Shown piece by piece: positions 59,376 to 64,000 of a DNA stretch of 64,000 bases; the stretch's first letter is position 1, and each line of letters starts with the position of its first letter. The stretch lies in assembly GCF_900105885.1 (NCBI RefSeq), contig NZ_LT629780.1, positions 2,046,001 through 2,110,000 of the forward strand, given 5' to 3'. Position numbers and translations under genes: made by a program. The notes under the pieces were generated by a model. The model made no database searches. It saw nothing but the letters and a program-made list of their open reading frames with translations, and was not told where the DNA came from. This DNA comes from Pseudomonas guangdongensis (GTDB taxonomy: Bacteria > Pseudomonadota > Gammaproteobacteria > Pseudomonadales > Pseudomonadaceae).

Positions 59376-60227
59376 CTAGTCGCCCCCGCGGCGCGGAAAC
59401 AGCGGATTGCCGCAGCGGCTGCAGAAGCTGGCGCCGGCCTCGTGGCGAGGCTTGGCGCAGCTCGGGCAGTCGTGCAGCAGCGGCCCGTCGCCGCCGCCGG
59501 TACGCATCGCGCTGGCCAGCTCGGCGGTGAAGATGCCGGTGGGCACGGCGATGATCGAGTAGCCGGTGATCATGATCAGGGTGGCCAGGCCCTGGCCCAG
59601 CGGGGTCTTCGGGGTGATGTCGCCGAAGCCCACGGTGGTCAGGGTCACCACCGCCCAGTAGATGCTGGTGGGAATGCTGCTGAAGCCGTGGGCCGGGCCT
59701 TCGATCACGTACATCAGGGTGCCGAACACGGTGACCAGGGTGCTGACGGTGAGCAGGAAGACGATGATCTTCTGCCGGCTGCCGCGCAGCGCCACCAGCA
59801 GGAAGTTGGCCTGGGTCAGGTAGGGGGTCAGCTTGAGTACGCGGAACACCCGCAGCATGCGCAGCACGCGGACGATGAGCAGGTACTGGGCGTCGGCGTA
59901 GACCAGGGCGAGGATGCCCGGCAGCACCGCGAGCAGATCGATCAGTCCGTAGAAGCTGAAGGCGTAGCGCAGCGGCCTGGGCGAGCAGTACAGGCGCAGC
60001 AGGTACTCGGCGGCGAACAGCGCGGTGAAGCCCCATTCCAGCACCGTCAGCGGCACGCCGTAGAGGCGGTTGACCGCCGCGATGCTGTCGAGCATCACCA
60101 CCAGCAGGCTGGCGCCGATGGCCAGCAACAGCAGCTCGTCGAAGCGCCGTCCGGCGGGGGTGTCGGTGTGGAACACGACGACGTACAGCCGTTCGCGCCA
60201 GCCGGGGGGATGCGGTGTGCTGCTCAT
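59376..60227 (-). CDS. Voltage-gated K+ channel family protein with C-terminal zinc ribbon
   Basis: 283 residues from ATG 60227. Six membrane helices: S4 has Arg at every third position (LLIVRVLRMLRVFRVLKL), and the pore loop carries TLTTVGFGDITPKT, the K+ filter with Phe in place of Tyr. The tail has CPSC and CSRC pairs (CPSCAKPRHEAGASFCSRCGNPLFP), a zinc-ribbon-like domain. Expected tetrameric inner-membrane channel; stop codons of this gene and the convergent lipoprotein are adjacent with no spacer. Confidence 0.9.
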   Translation of the reverse strand: MSSTPHPPGWRERLYVVVFHTDTPAGRRFDELLLLAIGASLLVVMLDSIAAVNRLYGVPLTVLEWGFTALFAAEYLLRLYCSPRPLRYAFSFYGLIDLLAVLPGILALVYADAQYLLIVRVLRMLRVFRVLKLTPYLTQANFLLVALRGSRQKIIVFLLTVSTLVTVFGTLMYVIEGPAHGFSSIPTSIYWAVVTLTTVGFGDITPKTPLGQGLATLIMITGYSIIAVPTGIFTAELASAMRTGGGDGPLLHDCPSCAKPRHEAGASFCSRCGNPLFPRRGGD

Positions 60228-60261
60228 GCGCGGCTCCTGGGGGCCTGGACTGTGCGTCGAG

Positions 60262-61466
60262 CTATAGCACAAGCGCGCCGCCCAGCGCGGCGAGCAGCAC
60301 CACCAGCCAAGGCGGCAGCTTCCAGACGCCGAGGGCGAGGAAGGCGAGCAGCAGCAGGACGAAGTCGCCGGCGCCGCGGATGCTGCCGGTCCAGACCTGC
60401 TGGTACAGCGCGGCCAGCAGCAGGCCGACCACCGCGGCGTTGATGCCGGCCAGCGCCGCCTGCATGCGCGCGTTGCGGCGCAGCGCTTCCCAGAACGGCA
60501 GCGCGCCGCTCACCAGCAGGAACGACGGGGCGAAGATCGCCAGCAGGCACAGCAGCCCCCCGACCAGCCGCCCATGCCGCCCTCCAGCGCCGCGCCGAGG
60601 AAGGCGGCGAAGGTGAACAGCGGGCCGGGCACCGCCTGCGCCGCGCCGTAGCCGGCGAGGAAGGTATCGGCGGACAGCCAGTCCGGGACCATCTCCGCCT
60701 GCAGCAGCGGCAGCACCACATGGCCGCCGCCGAACACCAGCGCGCCGGCGCGGTAGAAGGCGTCCAGCAGCCGGACCTGCGGCCCCGTCGCCCATTCGGC
60801 GAGCAGCGGCAGGCCGAACAGCAGGGCCGCGAACAGGCCCAGGCAGACCAGCGCGCTGCGCCGGCCGATGCGGATCGGCAGCGGCGGGTGGGCGCCCTCC
60901 GCCGCGTGGCGCGGCAGCCACAGGCCACACAGCGCGGCGCCGAGGATCACCGCGATCTGCCCCGCCGGAGTCGGCCACAGCAGCGCCACGGCGCAGGCCG
61001 CGACCATCAGGGTCAGGCGCGGCGCATCCGGGCACAGGCTGCGGCCCATGCCCCAGACCGCCTGCGCCACCACGGCCACGGCGACCACCTTGAGGCCGTG
61101 CAGCAGCCCCCCCGGCAGGGCCTCGCCCCAAGCCGCCAGCCCCTGGGCGAAGAGGATCAGCGCCAGCGCCGAGGGCAGGGTGAAACCGGCCCAGGCGGCC
61201 AGCGCGCCGGCCTGCCCGGCGCGCGACAGGCCGATGGCGATACCCACCTGGCTGCTCGCCGGGCCGGGCAGGAACTGGCACAGGGCGACCAGATCGGCAT
61301 AGCTGCGTTCGTCGAGCCAGCGCCGCCGTTCGACGAACTCGGCGCGGAAATAGCCCAGATGGGCCAGCGGTCCGCCGAAGGAGGTCAGGCCCAGGCGCAG
61401 GAAGACCAGAAAGATCGCCCAGACCTGGCGGGGAGTGTGAGTGGGCTCGGTGGGCGGGCTGGACAT
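60262..61466 (-). pseudogene. chrA: Chromate transporter ChrA with a single-base frameshift
   Basis: The N-terminal reading frame starts at ATG 61466 (FLRLGLTSFGGPLAHLGYF, CQFLPGPASSQVGIAIG, the CHR half) and runs through the second half start (GGGHVVLPLLQAEMVPDWLS, GYGAAQAVPGPLFTFAAFLG) to GGWSGG, then shifts to CCACWRSS and stops at 60510. The expected continuation LLCLLAIFAPSFLLVSGALPFWEALRRNARMQAALAGINAAVVGLL is in another frame and ends at 60262. The shift lies in a C6 run (60556-60561); a seventh base would restore about 400 residues. Could be inactivation, slippage variation or a sequencing error. Confidence 0.88.
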
Positions 61467-61751
61467 GGAGCGGCTCCTCGGCTGGACACGAACGCGGCCG
61501 CGCCGGCGGGGCGCTGCGCGGCGGCGATTCTAGGCGAATTATGTTGCAGTCCGCCCGCCATGCGCGGCGTGCCGCATGGCCCGTGCGCGAAGGCCCCGCA
61601 CCGCCGTGAGTCCCGGGCGAGCGGAGCCCGCGGCGCGACCGTGCGTCTGCCCTCGTCGTGCGCCTGCCCCGGCATGGCGCCTGTGCCCGAGGTCGCTGGC
61701 ACTGTGCAGGAGCGCCAGTCCCCGGGCCACAGGCCGGTGCGGCGCGCCGGT
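61467..61751. other. Non-coding stretch of about 285 bases, nothing recognised
   Basis: Between the chrA start and the small membrane-protein stop. No reading frame with a credible ribosome site, tRNA or clear terminator was recognised; the chrA promoter is presumably here. Confidence 0.5.
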
Positions 61752-62036
61752 CTAGCCGAAGACGCTCCAGGTGAAGTGGTAGAAGGCGCCGATGACGCCC
61801 AGGCAGAGCAGCAGGGCGAGGATGCAGCCGATGATTTCCCCGCGCTCCTCGCGCGCGCCATTGTGGCGGGTTGCCTGCGTGCGCGGCGACCGCGCGGTAT
61901 CGCGCAGCGGGCGAGCGGCATGCGGGGCCGTCGGTGCGGCAGACGGCGCGCTAGCGCCCGGCGCCGCCAGGGCTGAAGAGGGGCAGAAGCCGAGGGGGCG
62001 ATCCCCTTCGAGTGTCGTGGTGTGGAGCCTGTGCAT
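61752..62036 (-). CDS. Small protein with a C-terminal membrane helix, unknown
   Basis: 94 residues from ATG 62036, with GAGAGG seven bases upstream. Residues 1-60 are Pro/Ala/Arg-rich and probably disordered; residues about 68-92 form one membrane helix (EIIGCILALLLCLGVIGAFYHFTW). Tail-anchored layout. I do not recognise a family. The long gap before the response regulator suggests its own promoter. Confidence 0.55.
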   Translation of the reverse strand: MHRLHTTTLEGDRPLGFCPSSALAAPGASAPSAAPTAPHAARPLRDTARSPRTQATRHNGAREERGEIIGCILALLLCLGVIGAFYHFTWSVFG

Positions 62037-62199
62037 CGCAAACCTCTCGACGAGGTGGTTTGGTACATCCGAAAGGTGTCGGCAGCACTCAACGACAGTG
62101 CGGCGTCTTTAGCCGCGCTTGAACCCTGCCTTGCGACTCTTTTAACAATTTTCTGGCGCGCGAAACTTACAGAAGCTTGCCGTGCCCCTGCGGCCAGGT

Positions 62200-62922
62200 T
62201 CAGCGCACCTGCAGGGCCAGGTTCAGGCGGTAGCCCTTGCCGCGCTCTGCGCGAATCGGGTTGCTCTGCGAGCCGTGCGCCCGCAGCCTGCCGCGCAGCC
62301 GCGAGATCAGCACTTCGAGCTGGGCCTTGCCATAGATGTCGAGCGGCTTGCCCAGGCGTTCGAGCAGTTGCCAGCTTTCCAGGAAGTGCTCCGGCGCCAG
62401 CGCCAGGGCATACAGCGCCTCGGCCTCCAGAGGGCGCAGGCTGAGCATGCCGTCGGGGGTGTGCAGCAGGGCGCCGGCGCGTTCGAGCACGAAGTCCGTG
62501 GTGCATGCCGGGGCCGGCGGCGTCAGGCGGCGCGCCAGGGCGTCGATGGCGGCGCAGAGTTCGGCCGGTGCGGTGGGCTTGTTGAGGTAGAGGTCGGCGC
62601 CCTGCCGATAGCCGGCGAGCCGGGCGTCGAGGCTGTGGCGGGCGCTGAGGATCACGATGCCGATGCCGGGCTGGATATGGCGCAGGCGCGCGGTCAGGCT
62701 CAGGCCGTCCTCGCCCGGCAGGTTGAGATCGACCAGGGCAATGTCGAAATGGCTGCCGCTGGGCAGCTCGTAGACGGCCTCGGCGCTGTCGACCCCTTGC
62801 GCCCGGTAGCCATGGCTGCACAGGGCCTCCACGGTGACTTCGCGCAGGGCCAGATGATCCTCGACCACCAGGACGCGCAGCGGCGTGGCGGGGTTCACGA
62901 TGGGGGTGTGACGGGCAACCAT
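62200..62922 (-). CDS. Two-component response regulator (OmpR/PhoB type)
   Basis: 240 residues from ATG 62922; GTG 62898, overlapping the kinase stop as GTGA, would give 232 residues and is equally plausible. The receiver domain has VVEDH, the acceptor Asp in LVDLNLPGEDG, Ser in VILSARHS and Lys in LYLNKPTAP. The C-terminal winged helix includes LLERLGKPLDIYGKAQLEVLISRLRGRLRAH and RAERGKGYRLNL. Partner of the histidine kinase that overlaps its 5' end. Regulated genes are unknown. Confidence 0.9.
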   Translation of the reverse strand: MVARHTPIVNPATPLRVLVVEDHLALREVTVEALCSHGYRAQGVDSAEAVYELPSGSHFDIALVDLNLPGEDGLSLTARLRHIQPGIGIVILSARHSLDARLAGYRQGADLYLNKPTAPAELCAAIDALARRLTPPAPACTTDFVLERAGALLHTPDGMLSLRPLEAEALYALALAPEHFLESWQLLERLGKPLDIYGKAQLEVLISRLRGRLRAHGSQSNPIRAERGKGYRLNLALQVR

Positions 62923-64000
62923 AGCTCGAAACAGGCCTCCGACGGGGTGGGCAGATAGCGCACGCGACCGCCCAGCAGGGCGCTCAGCTCGCGGACGATG
63001 TACAGCCCCAGCCCGGAGCCGGCGTAGGCGTGGGCTCCGGGGGCGCGGTAATACTTGTCGAACAGCCGCTCGGGATCGGGCGCGCCGGCGGCGCCGAGGC
63101 GGTTGCGGCAGCGCAGCAGCAGGCCGGCCTGGCCGTCCTCCCGCCGCGGCGCGAGGCTCAGGTGCAGGCGGGTGTCGGCGGGGGCGTACTTGAGGCCGTT
63201 GTCGATCAGGTTGTTGAGCAGGGTGCGCAGCAGCAGCGGCTCGCTGAGCAGGCCGGGGGTCGGCTGCAGGTCCAGTTCGATGCGCTCGGGCTGCGGCTGG
63301 CGCTCGCGCAGTTCGCCGAGCAGGGTGTCGAGCCGGCAGGGTTCGGGGCTGCGCAGCAACTGGCGGTCCTCGATGCGGCTGGTCAGGGCGCAACGCTCGA
63401 TCAGCGCGTTGATCTCGTCGATGGCCTGCTCGGCGTGGCGCTGCATGGCCGGCGAAGGGCTGGGCGTGCCCAGGTGCATGCGCAGCACCGCCAGCGGCGT
63501 CTTCAGTTCGTGGGTGAGCATGGCGAGGAAGCGGCGCTGCTGTTCGCGCTCCGCGCGCTCGTGGTCGGCCCGCGCCTGGGCGCGCTCGGCGGCGATGCAG
63601 GCGCCGACCTGGTCCTGCTCGATCTGGCGGATGCGCTGGCTGAGCAGCCACTGCATGGCCAGGAGGGTGCCGGCGCGGCCCAACTGGTAGCCGTGAATCA
63701 GCCAGAGCTGTCCGGGCAGCACGCCGAGCATGGTCAGCATGGCCGACAGGGTGCCGAGGATGGCCAGCAGATGGGCGGCGAGCAGCGGGTAGGCGCTGGG
63801 CCGCTGCTCGCGCCAGAGTTGCAGGCTGCGCCGCAGGCCGATGCCGAGCAGGACGAGGGCCAGCGGCATCAGCAGGTTCATGGCTTCCGCGTAGAGATCG
63901 AGGAAGGGCGCCGGCAGGGCCAGCAGGGCGAGGAGCGTGACGCTGCGATAGAGGCGCTCCATCCAGCGCGGCGCCTGATCCAGGTCGAGCGCCAGGCGGT
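62895..64000 (-). CDS. Sensor histidine kinase, probably 7TMR-DISM type (5' end outside window)
   Basis: The frame is open to the window edge; an internal ATG at 63962 is not the likely start because the upstream residues (RLALDLDQAPRW) continue in frame. Several membrane helices (SVTLLALLALPAPFLDLYAEA, LLMPLALVLLGIGL, LLAAHLLAILGTLSAMLTMLGVLPG) are followed by a coiled linker, the H-box MLTHELKTPLAVL, the N box LLNNLIDNGLKYAP and GSGLGLYIVRELSALLGG. The membrane part resembles the C-terminal helices of a 7TMR-DISM module, an inference from helix count and linker. Confidence 0.88.
   Translation of the reverse strand, partial: RLALDLDQAPRWMERLYRSVTLLALLALPAPFLDLYAEAMNLLMPLALVLLGIGLRRSLQLWREQRPSAYPLLAAHLLAILGTLSAMLTMLGVLPGQLWLIHGYQLGRAGTLLAMQWLLSQRIRQIEQDQVGACIAAERAQARADHERAEREQQRRFLAMLTHELKTPLAVLRMHLGTPSPSPAMQRHAEQAIDEINALIERCALTSRIEDRQLLRSPEPCRLDTLLGELRERQPQPERIELDLQPTPGLLSEPLLLRTLLNNLIDNGLKYAPADTRLHLSLAPRREDGQAGLLLRCRNRLGAAGAPDPERLFDKYYRAPGAHAYAGSGLGLYIVRELSALLGGRVRYLPTPSEACFELWLPVTPPS

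Noticed and set aside
60262..61466. Two separate small CHR-domain transporters
   Set aside because: The two frames overlap deeply and the joined product fits one standard ChrA; the second frame has no credible start near the junction.

Overview
The window is a very GC-rich chromosomal segment (roughly 65-70 % GC by eye) from a gammaproteobacterium of the Pseudomonadaceae (Pseudomonas/Azotobacter group). This rests on the gene content: RoxS/RoxR, gatCAB next to mreBCD-maf-rng-yhdP-nitrilase-tldD-yjgA-pmbA, a MoxR/Bat/VWA cluster, a nine-gene ccm operon, FleQ and FleN homologues that still carry Pseudomonas-type sequence blocks, OprD and RhlB. No rRNA, tRNA, insertion sequence, prophage or CRISPR array was seen.

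Layout. 1-7.2 kb: end of a PiuC-type dioxygenase, helicase rhlB, a carboxylesterase, a SIMPL-domain protein, the redox two-component pair roxSR, a Na+/Ca2+ exchanger and an RlpA-like lipoprotein. 7.2-25 kb: divergent gatCAB and mreBCD-maf-rng-yhdP-nitrilase-tldD, then yjgA, pmbA and two small conserved genes. 25-32.5 kb: pepN, a small unknown, a translationally coupled Ycf48-like/MMPL pair, and a convergent gene with a perfect (Ser-Ala) hexanucleotide tract that overlaps the MMPL 3' end. 32.5-39.4 kb: a six-gene minus-strand MoxR-DUF58-DUF4381-VWA-VWA/TPR-BatD operon. 39.5-50.5 kb: a gamma-glutamylpolyamine synthetase-like gene, a diverged fleQ-fleN pair, and ccmABCDEFGHI. 50.5-51.4 kb: a HEPT/MNT toxin-antitoxin pair of visibly lower GC. 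51.5-56.5 kb: LysR regulator, OprD porin and a penicillin G acylase homologue. 56.6-64 kb: DUF4177 pair, guanine deaminase, charged lipoprotein, voltage-gated channel, frameshifted chrA, a small membrane protein and a response regulator/sensor kinase pair cut by the window edge.

The most unusual part is the fleQ-fleN pair. In motile pseudomonads fleQ and fleN lie apart, and fleN sits in a flagellar/chemotaxis cluster that ends near ccm. Here they are adjacent, directly upstream of ccmA, with no flagellar or chemotaxis gene between. FleQ carries GAFPGA in place of the sigma-54 contact motif GAFTGA but keeps Walker A/B and the c-di-GMP-binding block. FleN has lost the second Asp of its DxD switch motif. 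I infer a FleQ/FleN module with a changed role, no longer a sigma-54 flagellar activator and possibly a c-di-GMP-responsive repressor. Other points of interest are likely non-canonical start codons for mreC (ATC) and yhdP (CTG), a single-base frameshift in a homopolymer in chrA, and a predicted import-and-hydrolysis cassette (OprD plus penicillin G acylase).
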